Below are positions 9,554 to 18,268 of a DNA stretch of 64,000 nt, one piece after another. The notes beneath the pieces are model-generated. The model was not told the DNA's origin and searched no databases. It saw only the letters and a program-made list of their open reading frames with translations. The DNA comes from Bacteroidia bacterium (lineage in GTDB: Bacteria > Bacteroidota > Bacteroidia > Palsa-965). The position numbers and the translations under genes are program-made. The stretch is from NCBI GenBank assembly GCA_025454955.1, contig JALONL010000016.1:1-64000 (forward strand), given 5' to 3'. Each line of letters starts with the position of its first letter. Position 1 is the stretch's first letter.

Positions 9554-9645
9554 GGTGGCTTCGACAGGCTCAGCCACCGGGTATTGAGTCTGTCGAAGTC
9601 ACCGGTTGTTGAGTTTGTACCCCCCGGAGGCTGAGCTTGTCGAAG
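9554..9645. repeat. REP-like cluster of CTTCGAC...CTCAG motifs
   Basis: Three copies of a 15-bp motif lie between hisS and hutH: CTTCGACAGGCTCAG (9559-9573, forward), TTGAGTCTGTCGAAG (9584-9598, reverse) and CTGAGCTTGTCGAAG (9631-9645, reverse). The first is flanked by arms GGTGGCT/AGCCACC and can fold as a hairpin. This is a dispersed extragenic palindrome family; a related motif is tandemly expanded at 18.3-18.6 kb. Confidence 0.75.
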
Positions 9646-9686
9646 CCCCGGGCAAGTAAAATGCAATAAGCAAGAATTAAATCCAC

Positions 9687-11186
9687 ATGGCGCACACCTG
9701 GCACATACATCCACAAACACCTCTACAGCTTGCACAGCTTACCCACGCCCTTCAGCCTGGTTCACGCATCGAACTTACACCTGAAGCGCAGGCGGCCATC
9801 AACACTTGCCGCGCCTGGCTCGATGGGTTAAATACCGAAGGTGCTGCGCCGGTGTATGGCATAAACACCGGCTTTGGTGCTTTATACAACATTACCATTG
9901 CGCCCGATCAGCTTGGGCAGTTGCAGCAAAATCTGGTAATGTCTCACGCCTGCGGCACCGGCGATGAAGTGCCTGCCGAAATTGTGCGCCTCATGCTGCT
10001 GCTAAAAGTGCAGGCACTGGCGCGTGGCAACTCGGGTGTACAGCTCATTACCGTGCAGCGTCTGGCCGATTTCTTTAACCACGATATACTGCCTGTGGTT
10101 TATGAACAGGGTTCGCTCGGTGCTTCGGGCGATCTGGCTCCGCTGGCTCACCTTTCGCTGCCGCTGCTGGGCATGGGCGATGTGCGTGTGAACGGCGTAA
10201 AACGCGCCGCCGCCGATGTGCTTAAAGAAAAAGGCTGGCAGCCTGTGGCGCTTCAGTCGAAAGAAGGACTGGCGCTGCTCAACGGCACACAGTTTATGAA
10301 TGCCTACGGCGTTTGGTGCCTGCTTATGTCGCAGCAAATTGCCGATGCGGCTGATGTGATCGGCACGCTTTCGCTCGAAGCGTTCGACGGAAGGCCGGAG
10401 CCGTTTTTTGCACAGTTGCACAGCATACGTCCGCACGCCGGACAAATGCACACTGCTGCCCGCATCCGCCGCCTGCTCGAAGGAAGCGAGCTTATTGTGC
10501 GCGAGAAAAAGCATGTGCAGGATCCGTATGCATTCCGCTGTATGCCCCAGGTACACGGAGCCTCGCGCGATGCCATCGGGTATTGCGAAAATGTGTTTAG
10601 CACCGAGGCCAATTCGGTGACTGACAATCCCACCATTTTCGCCGATGAAAATCTGGTGCTTTCGGGCGGCAATTTTCATGGTCAGCCTTTGGCGCTGGCG
10701 CTCGATTTTCTGGCCATTGCGCTGGCCGAGATTGGTTCTATTTCCGAGCGGCGCACGTATCAGCTTATTCATGGCCTGCGGGGTTTGCCCATGTTTCTCA
10801 TTGCCAAACCCGGATTGGATTCGGGCATGATGATTCCTCAATACACCGCCGCCGGCATTGCCAGCCAGAACAAGCAGCTTTGCACACCGGCTTCGGTCGA
10901 TTCCATTCCGTCCTCGGCCGGACAGGAAGACCACGTAAGCATGGGAGCCAATGCCGCCACCAAATGCCGCAAAGTGGTGCTCAATGTGCAGCGCATACTC
11001 GCCATCGAACTCATGAATGCCGCACAGGCTATGGAGTTCCGCCGCCCCGCCAAAACATCGCTCACACTCGAAAGCCTGCTGACCGATTACCGCGCCGTGG
11101 TGCCCGCGCTCGAAAACGACCGCCTGCTGGCTATTGATATCGAAAAAAGCATACAGTTTTTTGCAGCCCGAAATTTCGGTGTATGA
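9687..11186 (+). CDS. hutH: Histidine ammonia-lyase
   Basis: 499 aa, the usual length for the family. The MIO prosthetic group forms from the Ala-Ser-Gly triad at 146-148 within GSLGASGDLAPLAHL. YGINTGFGAL (about 57-66) supplies the catalytic tyrosine, and the SHACGTG segment fits histidine as substrate rather than phenylalanine. It deaminates L-histidine to urocanate, the first step of histidine use. No hutU, hutI or hutG homologue lies in the window, so the rest of the pathway must be elsewhere. A tyrosine-lyase alternative cannot be wholly excluded from sequence alone. Its stop overlaps the next start by 4 bp (ATGA). Confidence 0.9.
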   Translation: MAHTWHIHPQTPLQLAQLTHALQPGSRIELTPEAQAAINTCRAWLDGLNTEGAAPVYGINTGFGALYNITIAPDQLGQLQQNLVMSHACGTGDEVPAEIVRLMLLLKVQALARGNSGVQLITVQRLADFFNHDILPVVYEQGSLGASGDLAPLAHLSLPLLGMGDVRVNGVKRAAADVLKEKGWQPVALQSKEGLALLNGTQFMNAYGVWCLLMSQQIADAADVIGTLSLEAFDGRPEPFFAQLHSIRPHAGQMHTAARIRRLLEGSELIVREKKHVQDPYAFRCMPQVHGASRDAIGYCENVFSTEANSVTDNPTIFADENLVLSGGNFHGQPLALALDFLAIALAEIGSISERRTYQLIHGLRGLPMFLIAKPGLDSGMMIPQYTAAGIASQNKQLCTPASVDSIPSSAGQEDHVSMGANAATKCRKVVLNVQRILAIELMNAAQAMEFRRPAKTSLTLESLLTDYRAVVPALENDRLLAIDIEKSIQFFAARNFGV

Positions 11187-11773
11187 AAAAGTTAACCACG
11201 CTTATCACCTGCCTTCTGCTTGGCATGCAACTTCTGCTGGCCTGCAAATGCGAAGGCTTTAAACCGCTGAGCAAAGAAAACCTCAGTGCATACGAATTTA
11301 TTTTCAGCGGCCGTGTGGTGGCCGTATCGGCCTGCAACGAAGGCGAACAGGCCATCGTACGCTTTGCCATCGACACCTTATATCGCGGAAAAGCCTTTGC
11401 CGAAACCGATGTGCGTTTCGATTGCAGCAGCAGTTGTGCCATGAGTTTCGCCCCCGGCGAACGCTGGACCATTTACGCCACCTACCAGAAATACGGCGTG
11501 GGCGAAGTAAGCCTGTGCAGCCCCAGCCGAAAACTCATAACCGCCGGCACTCCCGATTTTTACACCGATATGCACAACGGCGGCACATACCACACCGAAG
11601 CCGCCTGGCTGGCACAAAACCTCGGCATCATTCCGCTTAACTCCGATTCCGACAAGAAGACAAATACCCGCGAACTTATCAAGCCTAAAGGGTTTGATGT
11701 ATTGTGGCTTTATCTGGGCGGGGCTGCGGGTGTTATTGCCTTGTTTTTTGTGTTGAAACGGTTTTTGAAGTAG
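11183..11773 (+). CDS. Exported NTR/TIMP-like cysteine protein with C-terminal membrane anchor
   Basis: 196 aa. Signal peptide MKKLTTLITCLLLGMQLLLA is followed at once by C-K-C, the N-terminal Cys-x-Cys layout of TIMP/NTR-like domains; LLAC also fits a lipobox. The core (FIFSGRVVAV, VRFAIDTLYRG, MSFAPGERWTIYATY) follows the beta-barrel pattern of that fold. A hydrophobic segment (VLWLYLGGAAGVIALFFVLKRFLK) ends the protein. Function unknown. It is translationally coupled to hutH by a 4-bp overlap, though a joint function is not evident. Confidence 0.65.
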   Translation: MKKLTTLITCLLLGMQLLLACKCEGFKPLSKENLSAYEFIFSGRVVAVSACNEGEQAIVRFAIDTLYRGKAFAETDVRFDCSSSCAMSFAPGERWTIYATYQKYGVGEVSLCSPSRKLITAGTPDFYTDMHNGGTYHTEAAWLAQNLGIIPLNSDSDKKTNTRELIKPKGFDVLWLYLGGAAGVIALFFVLKRFLK

Positions 11774-11778
11774 GCACT

Positions 11779-11806
11779 ATTGGCCAGGTTGCCAATCTTA
11801 TTATTT
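11779..11806 (+). terminator. Weak hairpin terminator
   Basis: ATTGGC (11779-11784) pairs with GCCAAT (11791-11796) over a 6-nt loop, followed by a T/A-rich tract. The stem is short, so termination would be weak. Confidence 0.4.
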
Positions 11807-11930
11807 TAAAATTTTCCTAAACGGATTAACTAATTATCAGGTATTACCCTAATCCCAATTTAATCCCTTTTCCTGCACAAAGGTTCATTCTTTGCTGTTA
11901 TTTTGATGTATTCACTAACACAAAGAAAGT

Positions 11931-12452
11931 ATGAACATGTTCAGATTTTTACTTGCAGCTATCAGTTGGGGATTGATTTTAACCTTCAGTTCATGCGGGA
12001 AATACGAAGAAGGTCCCGGACTCTCGCTCATCCCTAAAGAAACCCGTTTGGAAGAGCTCTGGAAATTGGAAAGGTACTCGCGCGACGGAGTGAATAAAAT
12101 GGACAGTGCATTTCATTATCTCGGCTACAATTATCAGCTTCGTTTCAGCGATATAAACGACGGCGATTATATTGAATATGCGCAGGAATGTGCAGGTTGC
12201 TCCGATCAGTTAAGCTGGACAGGCAAGTGGCGGTTTGAAAACGACAAGGAAGAAGTTCTGCTCCAACCCAATGGCCGCGAGTATGGCGACAGGCGCTATA
12301 AAATTTTACGCCTCACCCAAAACGATCTTTATCTTGAACATACCAATAACAATGGCGTTAAGGAACGACTTGAATTTTCAAATGTGCTGGAACAGTCGGA
12401 AATAGATCATGAAGAGGAGAAAGATGATAAGGATAAGAATAAATGGGAATAA
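11931..12452 (+). CDS. Small lipoprotein, lipocalin-like
   Basis: 173 aa. The N-terminus is a lipoprotein signal (LILTFSSC, cysteine near residue 22). The mature part begins GKYEEGPGLSL and continues as alternating strands with W-x-L and WTGKWRF, a layout seen in lipocalin-like lipoproteins of Bacteroidota. The C-terminal 25 residues are highly charged (EEEKDDKDKNK). Function unknown. A second in-frame ATG lies two codons downstream, at 11937. It is monocistronic and converges on the cupin gene across a bidirectional terminator. Confidence 0.7.
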   Translation: MNMFRFLLAAISWGLILTFSSCGKYEEGPGLSLIPKETRLEELWKLERYSRDGVNKMDSAFHYLGYNYQLRFSDINDGDYIEYAQECAGCSDQLSWTGKWRFENDKEEVLLQPNGREYGDRRYKILRLTQNDLYLEHTNNNGVKERLEFSNVLEQSEIDHEEEKDDKDKNKWE

Positions 12453-12492
12453 CAGCGTCTAAATTTGGTTAGGGTAGGAAAGAGGATGTGGA

Positions 12493-12532
12493 AAAACGCC
12501 CGGCTGTAATGGCCGGGCGTTTTGCTTTTTTG
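12493..12532. terminator. Bidirectional intrinsic terminator
   Basis: Perfect 12-bp stem AAAACGCCCGGC (12493-12504) / GCCGGGCGTTTT (12512-12523), with T-runs on both strands. It separates the convergent lipoprotein (plus) and cupin (minus) genes. Confidence 0.9.
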
Positions 12533-12534
12533 TG

Positions 12535-13173
12535 TCAGTATCCGTAACCCAGCATACGTGCTGTGGGCCCAAGCAGCCAGCGTATGGTTTTTTGCGCTCC
12601 CGGCGGGGCATCGGCAACCCAGGTATCAAAACTGTTGCCTTGTGCGGCAATTTGTAAAAGCACTTTGCCTGATTTCGGATTGCCGGCTTTGTCCATAACG
12701 GGATAAAGGCAGGCCAGTCCGGCGGCAAAGCCTTCGGGCATGGTGGCGTGCAGCAGCGTGGTATCATGCAGCACCACGGTAGCATTGGTTTCGTTGTAAA
12801 TGCGGTGCGGTGTACCGGCGGGCACAGTAACAATGCTGCCGGGGCCGAATGTTTTTTTGCTTCCGGCAAGCTGCATGCTCAGTGTGCCTTCTTTTACCAC
12901 AAACGTTTCATCGAACGTGAAGTGAATGTGTTCGGGCGGGCCGGGGGCGTGTGGTTTCAGTGCGATGTGTATAAACAGCATACCGTTGTTTTCCTGCAAC
13001 ACGGTTTGTGAAATGCCTTCCTGCGCGCTTTCAATTACGCTGCCCGGCTTTAATGCAGCAATGGCCTGCGACGGATCGGGCGGAAAAATATGATTCATGA
13101 GAATGCCTACAAGGCCAAACCAGAATACGAGCAGAAGGAGAAAGCCAAGCATGATGCGTTTGAGTTTTTTCAT
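12535..13173 (-). CDS. Membrane-anchored cupin-domain protein
   Basis: 212 aa. A single N-terminal membrane segment (IMLGFLLLLVFWFGLVGILM) is followed by one cupin barrel. Cupin motif 1 is PEHIHFTFDETFVVKEG (metal-ligand histidines and glutamate) and motif 2 is GSIVTVPAGTPHRIYN. It may bind a metal and a small ligand on the periplasmic side; no reaction can be assigned. The AraC regulator 73 bp upstream on the same strand probably forms an operon with it, so a sensor or detoxification role is possible. Confidence 0.8.
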   Translation of the reverse strand: MKKLKRIMLGFLLLLVFWFGLVGILMNHIFPPDPSQAIAALKPGSVIESAQEGISQTVLQENNGMLFIHIALKPHAPGPPEHIHFTFDETFVVKEGTLSMQLAGSKKTFGPGSIVTVPAGTPHRIYNETNATVVLHDTTLLHATMPEGFAAGLACLYPVMDKAGNPKSGKVLLQIAAQGNSFDTWVADAPPGAQKTIRWLLGPTARMLGYGY

Positions 13174-13246
13174 TGACTTGATTTTTCGGCAAACCTACAT
13201 GCAGCCGTTGCAGCAAACTTGTAAAAACTGAACATGCCGCCGGGAA

Positions 13247-14101
13247 TCAGTGCAGATAAATGACACGCCCGGCCACTACGCCGCCCATTTTGCGGAAAGC
13301 CGCAGGTGTAAAGCCCGTCATGGCTTTAAACTCGTGGTTGAAATGTGCCTGATCGAAATAGCCTGCGTCCACGGCAAGGGCGGTGAGATTGTCGCTGTGC
13401 TGTGAGGGAAGGGAAAGTACCTGCACGGCATCATTAAGCCGGAAAATGCGTTGCAGGGTTTTAAGGTTTACGCCTGTATCGCGGCGCAGCAGGCGGTTGA
13501 GGTGCTGCTGGCTGTAGCCGGTACGCGCAGTTATTTCGGCCGCAGTTTCGTGGCGGTAGCGGCGTATGAACTGCACCAGCGGCTGCGACAACGGCGCTGA
13601 ATGGAGTTGATTTTGCAGCCACTGCAGCACAAGGAGTATGCGCTGCGCGGGATGTGTACACGCAGCCAGCTGTTCCCAAAGCAGATGCAGGTGAGCCGGT
13701 AAATCGGTTTGTGTTATGGCTATGTTGCTCACCGCTTCGGCCGTACAGCCCAGCAACTGTCCAATGGCATAAGGATAAAAAATAATGCCCAACTGCTCGT
13801 GCTGCATACCCGGCTGGTAAAACATGGAAGCCGCATGCGTAAACACCCCCGAAAGCATTACGCGGTTAAACAAAGTCGTTTCGCCGCTTCCGGCCGCTTC
13901 ACTGCGTACCGCATCGCCAAAGTTGAACAGCAGCACACCGGCCCCGTCGGGAATAATACGCTCCTCACGAAACGCCGCCACACCCTCCGAAGCCCAGATC
14001 AGACTCACCGCATCAGCCACCACGCCCTGCGGCCGGTGCATCCAGAAACGGGAAGTGCCTGCGTTGATTTCGGTAATGGGAACGGGCAGTGTATTTTTCA
14101 C
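13247..14101 (-). CDS. AraC-family transcriptional regulator
   Basis: 284 aa. The N-terminal part (1-170) is a likely ligand-binding domain of the kind with an IIPDGAGVLLFNFGD motif. The C-terminal 90 residues contain two helix-turn-helices: AAEITARTGYSQQHLNRLLRRDTG and NLTALAVDAGYFDQAHFNHEFKAMTGFTPAAFRK, the latter being the diagnostic AraC signature. It is cotranscribed with the cupin gene downstream, the probable target or partner. The inducer is unknown. Confidence 0.9.
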   Translation of the reverse strand: MKNTLPVPITEINAGTSRFWMHRPQGVVADAVSLIWASEGVAAFREERIIPDGAGVLLFNFGDAVRSEAAGSGETTLFNRVMLSGVFTHAASMFYQPGMQHEQLGIIFYPYAIGQLLGCTAEAVSNIAITQTDLPAHLHLLWEQLAACTHPAQRILLVLQWLQNQLHSAPLSQPLVQFIRRYRHETAAEITARTGYSQQHLNRLLRRDTGVNLKTLQRIFRLNDAVQVLSLPSQHSDNLTALAVDAGYFDQAHFNHEFKAMTGFTPAAFRKMGGVVAGRVIYLH

Positions 14102-14248
14102 GCGTGAAAATTACGTAAGAGTTGGGGCGGGAGAATTGTAAATTTTGAACTTCTGACGAAAGAGTGTTGATAGTAAATGATGTATTGTTGATTTTTTTGG
14201 TTTTAAAATATATTAATAATAAGTGCATGATGTGTAAAAATTATCCAG

Positions 14249-14770
14249 GTGAATAACGAACTGGAAAAACTTATTAAACAGGTTGAAGAACTTTTTCCGC
14301 AAGATAAGTATAAAGAAATTGTTGACTTGCTTAGTGATGATGTACTTGAAAAGTATCAAGATGCACGGCTATATGCCTGGCGTACAAGAGCGCATTTCCG
14401 TCAAAATGCTGATTCTGAATTAATAATGTATTTCGCTGAAAAGGCTATTGGGCTTGATGCAAATTATTTTATGGGATATATAGCCAGAGGTAATGCGCGG
14501 GGAGCGAAAAACGAGTATGAAAATGCTATTGCAGATTATACGAAAGCAATTGAATTGAAGCCAGATTATGCAGATACTTATTATGATAGAGGACACCTTA
14601 GAAATGAATTAGGTATTGAGTCAGATGAAGCTAAAACCGACTTCGAACGTTATTTAGAATTGATTTCGAATAGAAAAGATCACTTTTCTATTTGGACTAA
14701 AGACTTTATTCAGGAACCAGACGAAAAGATTAAAGATGTTGAACTCAATCATTTATTGGAAGTTTTGTAG
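14249..14770 (+). CDS. TPR-repeat protein of unknown function
   Basis: 173 aa. The start is a GTG at 14249; nearby ATGs (14227, 14230) are out of frame. Two to three tetratricopeptide repeats are visible, the clearest being NEYENAIADYTKAIELKPDYADTYYDRG (about 92-118), implying protein-protein contacts. There is no signal peptide. The gene is AT-rich and opens a patch of three genes (14.2-16.1 kb) unlike its surroundings. Function unknown. Confidence 0.65.
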   Translation: MNNELEKLIKQVEELFPQDKYKEIVDLLSDDVLEKYQDARLYAWRTRAHFRQNADSELIMYFAEKAIGLDANYFMGYIARGNARGAKNEYENAIADYTKAIELKPDYADTYYDRGHLRNELGIESDEAKTDFERYLELISNRKDHFSIWTKDFIQEPDEKIKDVELNHLLEVL

Positions 14771-14855
14771 CCGAGGATAAACATGATGATTTAAATCTTT
14801 GGCGTTTTTATGGAAAAGAAGAAAATACAGAGGCAAAAGGCTGCGCAATTACAAT

Positions 14856-15434
14856 TTATTCTTTCCGGCAGCTTGCAGGATTGTGGTCAGCGGTTGATTT
14901 TTTCAGGTAATTAATTCTAATCCAGTGAAACAAAATGGACACAACGCCAAATATCCCGACCTCCCCAATCCATGCAACAATCCTTTGGGGATAATTTACT
15001 TGCCAATGGCTCTGTACATAGTCTCTATGAATTGATATAAAACAACCGATAATGCTTTCTGCCGGGACAATCAATGTGAGAGCGATACATATTCTGGTTA
15101 ATTTATTTTTCCGAATTTTTTTGAACCACAGAATCTGGCTTGATAAGGAAAGAACCGGTTCAAGCCAGGCTGCATACCACAATGGCCCTGTTAATCTGTT
15201 CGTTATAGAATAAATATCATCTTGCGTCTCGGCATTTCTGTAGTTGAAATAAATAGTTACACTCCAAACAACAAGATATAGCAGGCCGGTAAAGGGAATC
15301 AGCACACACGCGGAACTGTCGAATTTTTCAATTTTGCTTTTTAATGTGTGAGGGAGAAATGGTTTACTCCACAGCATAGCTATTGTATAAATTCCAAACC
15401 CGGTAAGTACTGATTTTATAATTGGCTCAACCAT
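14856..15434 (-). CDS. Multi-pass inner-membrane protein of unknown function
   Basis: 192 aa with about five hydrophobic segments (near residues 5-24, 44-64, 80-103, 113-133 and 148-168) and charged loops between them. I recognise no family. It is AT-rich like the genes on either side. The C-terminal tail is polar and ends with KSTADHNPASCRKE. It converges on the TPR gene and lies 82 bp downstream of the 15517-16074 gene on the same strand. Confidence 0.6.
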   Translation of the reverse strand: MVEPIIKSVLTGFGIYTIAMLWSKPFLPHTLKSKIEKFDSSACVLIPFTGLLYLVVWSVTIYFNYRNAETQDDIYSITNRLTGPLWYAAWLEPVLSLSSQILWFKKIRKNKLTRICIALTLIVPAESIIGCFISIHRDYVQSHWQVNYPQRIVAWIGEVGIFGVVSILFHWIRINYLKKSTADHNPASCRKE

Positions 15435-15516
15435 GCTTTATTATCGGATAATTTAGTTTGATTTTGGCCGGGTTTTCTAATGACAATTTTAGAGCTTATC
15501 CATGTGGGTTATTGTT

Positions 15517-16074
15517 TTACTCATAAATCCGGCCCATTTCTAAAAGTTCGCCCAAGGTTTGCCAGTTTACCATAAATTCTTTGTCATCATCATCTGCGCC
15601 GTCAACAATACATCTTGCTCCACACTCTAAATTTGTGATGGGATCAAAATTATACCACCGATTTCCAGTTTCCGAATCCAAACCAAAATATCGCACATCA
15701 TTATCCAGTTGTTTGCCTTTCATTTTGTGAAGTTCAGCAATTTGAAACTGTAAAACAGCAATAGTATAGTCAATTCCCGTTTTATCGGAAACTACAGATT
15801 TATTAATCATAGAATTGATTTCGGGATTAGTAAACTTTTTACTCATGATGTTCTCGTCTGGCGCCGTGTTAATACTTAACCATTCGGGATTAAAATCTTT
15901 GGGTTGGGCTATAAATGCGGTTTTCAAAAGTTTTAATAATAAGTCTGATGTTAGATTATGACTCTTCTCTTGTTCAACCAAATTAAGCAAGGCAAGAAGA
16001 TAGGTTTCCAGGTCTCTGTTTTCAAACTCATCACCTAGTTTAACAATGTATTGGTAAAATTCGCTGTTCTTCAT
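15517..16074 (-). CDS. Hypothetical soluble protein
   Basis: 185 aa without signal peptide or membrane segments. The N-terminal half is predicted helical (FYQYIVKLGDEF, LLALLNLVEQ). The C-terminal half carries GNRWYNFDPITNLECGARC and an acidic run, ADDDDKEFMVNW, a layout reminiscent of SMI1/KNR4-type or other immunity-like small proteins, but I do not assign it. AT-rich. It may be cotranscribed with the membrane-protein gene downstream. Confidence 0.6.
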   Translation of the reverse strand: MKNSEFYQYIVKLGDEFENRDLETYLLALLNLVEQEKSHNLTSDLLLKLLKTAFIAQPKDFNPEWLSINTAPDENIMSKKFTNPEINSMINKSVVSDKTGIDYTIAVLQFQIAELHKMKGKQLDNDVRYFGLDSETGNRWYNFDPITNLECGARCIVDGADDDDKEFMVNWQTLGELLEMGRIYE

Positions 16075-16185
16075 TTTCTGATCGGGCGTAGCTCTGTTAG
16101 AACGTAAATAGGTTTTATTTTGAAGTTACTTACGACTTTATTTTTTGTCTTGTTTTTTGAAGTGAAGTATAAAATCTGTTCAAAC

Positions 16186-16213
16186 AAAAAGCGACCCCTG
16201 AAAGGCCGCTTTT
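16186..16213 (-). terminator. Intrinsic terminator (minus strand)
   Basis: AAAAGCGACC (16187-16196) pairs, with one mismatch, with GGCCGCTTTT (16204-16213). On the minus strand the hairpin is followed by a T-run, placing it just after the gene at 16238-16687. Confidence 0.7.
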
Positions 16214-16237
16214 CAATATCTCGTTAAAGAGGCAGTA

Positions 16238-16687
16238 TTATTTCTTCTTTCCCTCTTTCTCCGACCCCACAAAATCATAGTGTCGTTTCACTTTACCTTT
16301 CTTCGATACTTCGGCCGAGCCTTCAATACCGTAGCCGTCTATGGTGCCTTTTACTTCTACCGTTTCGTCGAGTTTGTTGGTGGCGGTGCCTTCAAACTCC
16401 ACATAAATTACTTCTTCGCCTTCGTCTTTATATACCGAGTCAACGGTAAGTTCAATGTTTATGGCATCGGCACCCATATCGCGGCCGATGAGTTTGGAGC
16501 GGAATTTTCCGTTTTTGATGCTCACCACATCGGCTTCGGGCTTGCCCGATTTGCCGCCTTTTTTGGCTTCGGTCATGGTTACTTTGTAGGCTTTACCTTC
16601 GATGGTTTCGGTATCGCCGGTGAGCGCCACAGAGCAGAAGAGGGTAAATACCCCGGCAATGGTAAAAAGGGAGAAATAACGTTTCAT
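16238..16687 (-). CDS. Small exported protein of unknown function
   Basis: 149 aa. Signal peptide MKRYFSLFTIAGVFTLFCSVALTGD, then a lysine-rich and otherwise beta-strand-like mature part (TIEGKAYKVTMTEAKKGG, IEGSAEVSKKG). It ends in a basic tail (EKEGKKK). No family recognised. It diverges from rarA across about 90 bp that must hold both promoters. Confidence 0.65.
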   Translation of the reverse strand: MKRYFSLFTIAGVFTLFCSVALTGDTETIEGKAYKVTMTEAKKGGKSGKPEADVVSIKNGKFRSKLIGRDMGADAINIELTVDSVYKDEGEEVIYVEFEGTATNKLDETVEVKGTIDGYGIEGSAEVSKKGKVKRHYDFVGSEKEGKKK

Positions 16688-16777
16688 ACGGCGTTAAAGA
16701 TAATTGTTTGTGCGATTTATGGTGTAAAAACTATGCCAAAACTATGTGACGGCTTTTGCGCATTGTATCTTTATGGC

Positions 16778-18055
16778 ATGAGTACCGCACCATTAGCCGA
16801 ACGCCTTCGTCCCACCTCGCTCGACACGTACATCGGGCAGCGCCATCTGGTGGGCGAATCGGGGGTAATTCGCCGGGCCATTGAGGCCGGGGTGTTGCCC
16901 TCCATTATTTTCTGGGGGCCGCCCGGTGTGGGCAAAACCACGCTGGCCAATATTATTGCCAACCAGCTTAAACGTCCGTTTTATGCGCTAAGTGCCATCA
17001 ATTCGGGCGTGAAAGATGTGCGCGAAGTTATTGACAAGGCCAAAAGCCAGTCGTTTTTTGGCACCAACCAGCCGGTTTTGTTTATCGACGAAATTCACCG
17101 TTTCAGCAAGGCGCAGCAGGATTCTTTGCTTGGCGCGGTGGAAAAGGGCACGGTTACACTTATTGGTGCCACTACCGAAAATCCTTCGTTTGAAGTGATT
17201 TCGGCTTTGCTTTCGCGTTGTCAGGTATACATACTGGAGTCGCTGGGCAAGGACGATCTGGTGCAACTTTTGCACGATGCGCTGGAGCGCGACGAACTGC
17301 TCAAACAAAAGCGGGTGGTAATTGAAGAGTACGAAGCCCTGCTGCGGCTTTCGGGCGGCGATGCACGCAAGCTGCTCAACGTGTTTGAACTGGTGATAAA
17401 TGCCATTGGCGGCGACCCGGTGATTATTACCAACGACGATGTGCTGAAACACGTACAGCAAAACATGGCCCGGTACGACAAAACCGGCGAGCAGCATTAC
17501 GACATTATTTCGGCCTTCATAAAATCCATACGCGGCAGCGACCCCAACGCCGGAGTGTATTGGCTGGCGCGTATGCTGGCGGGAGGCGAAGATCCGCTGT
17601 TTATAGCCCGCCGCCTGCTCATACTGGCATCGGAAGACGTGGGCAATGCCAATCCCAACGCCCTGCTGCTGGCCAACAACTGTTTTCAGGCCGTACACAC
17701 CATTGGTATGCCCGAAGCCCGCATCATACTGGCGCAAACTGTTACCTATCTCGCCTCATCGCCCAAGAGCAATGCCTCGTACATGGCCATAAACGAAGCA
17801 ATGGCCTTAGTGGCCGACACCGGCGACTTGCCCGTGCCGCTGCATCTGCGCAACGCCCCCACCAAACTCATGAAAGAAATTGGCTACGGCCGCGATTACG
17901 ACTACAGCCACAGCCACGCCGGCAATTTCGGCCAGCAGGAGTATTTGCCCGGCAGTCTGGAAAATCATAAACTGTATGAGCCCGGCAATTCGGCCCGTGA
18001 AAATGAACTCAGGGCTTACCTGCGTAAGTGCTGGGGCGATAAATACAACTATTAA
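16778..18055 (+). CDS. rarA: Replication-associated recombination protein A (MgsA/RarA AAA+ ATPase)
   Basis: 425 aa, the usual RarA length. It begins PLAERLRPTSLDTYIGQRHLVG, the family hallmark. Walker A is WGPPGVGKTTLA, Walker B is VLFIDEIHRFSKAQQD, sensor 1 is IGATTENPSF, and the tetramerisation region contains GGEDPLFIARRLLILASEDVGNANP. RarA acts at stalled replication forks and interacts with SSB. ATG 16778 (MSTAPLAERLRP) is preferred; the frame stays open far upstream but antisense to the neighbouring gene, which explains the longer ORF. Two repeat arrays follow directly after the stop codon. Confidence 0.95.
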   Translation: MSTAPLAERLRPTSLDTYIGQRHLVGESGVIRRAIEAGVLPSIIFWGPPGVGKTTLANIIANQLKRPFYALSAINSGVKDVREVIDKAKSQSFFGTNQPVLFIDEIHRFSKAQQDSLLGAVEKGTVTLIGATTENPSFEVISALLSRCQVYILESLGKDDLVQLLHDALERDELLKQKRVVIEEYEALLRLSGGDARKLLNVFELVINAIGGDPVIITNDDVLKHVQQNMARYDKTGEQHYDIISAFIKSIRGSDPNAGVYWLARMLAGGEDPLFIARRLLILASEDVGNANPNALLLANNCFQAVHTIGMPEARIILAQTVTYLASSPKSNASYMAINEAMALVADTGDLPVPLHLRNAPTKLMKEIGYGRDYDYSHSHAGNFGQQEYLPGSLENHKLYEPGNSARENELRAYLRKCWGDKYNY

Positions 18056-18222
18056 TTGCTCGGCTCCGCTCGCAATGACGGGGCTCCGCTCGCAGTGACG
18101 GGGCTCCGCTCTTATTGCTCGGCTCCGCTCGCAATGACGGGGCTCCGCTCGCAGTGACGGGGCTCCGCTCTTATTGCTCGGCTCCGCTCGCAATGACGGG
18201 GCTTCGCTCGCAGTGACGGGGC
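18055..18222. repeat. 59-bp tandem repeat, about 2.8 copies
   Basis: The unit starts CGGCTCCGCTCGCAATGACG and recurs at 18061, 18120 and 18179, a period of 59 bp. Within each unit a roughly 20-bp submotif (GGCTCCGCTCGCARTGACGG) occurs twice, followed by a truncated third (GGCTCCGCTCTTATTGCT). It begins at the rarA stop codon. Nothing suggests coding. Confidence 0.9.
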
Positions 18223-18268
18223 ATTCAGTGTATAGTAATTAACGAAGATTACGCCCCGTGAAGCCAGA

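Noticed and set aside
8482..9735. 417-aa minus-strand ORF opposite hisS
   Set aside because: It is a shadow of the GC-rich hisS gene on the opposite strand.
16280..16777. Extension of the rarA frame upstream
   Set aside because: It runs antisense through the exported-protein gene at 16238-16687 and lacks family similarity; RarA starts at 16778.
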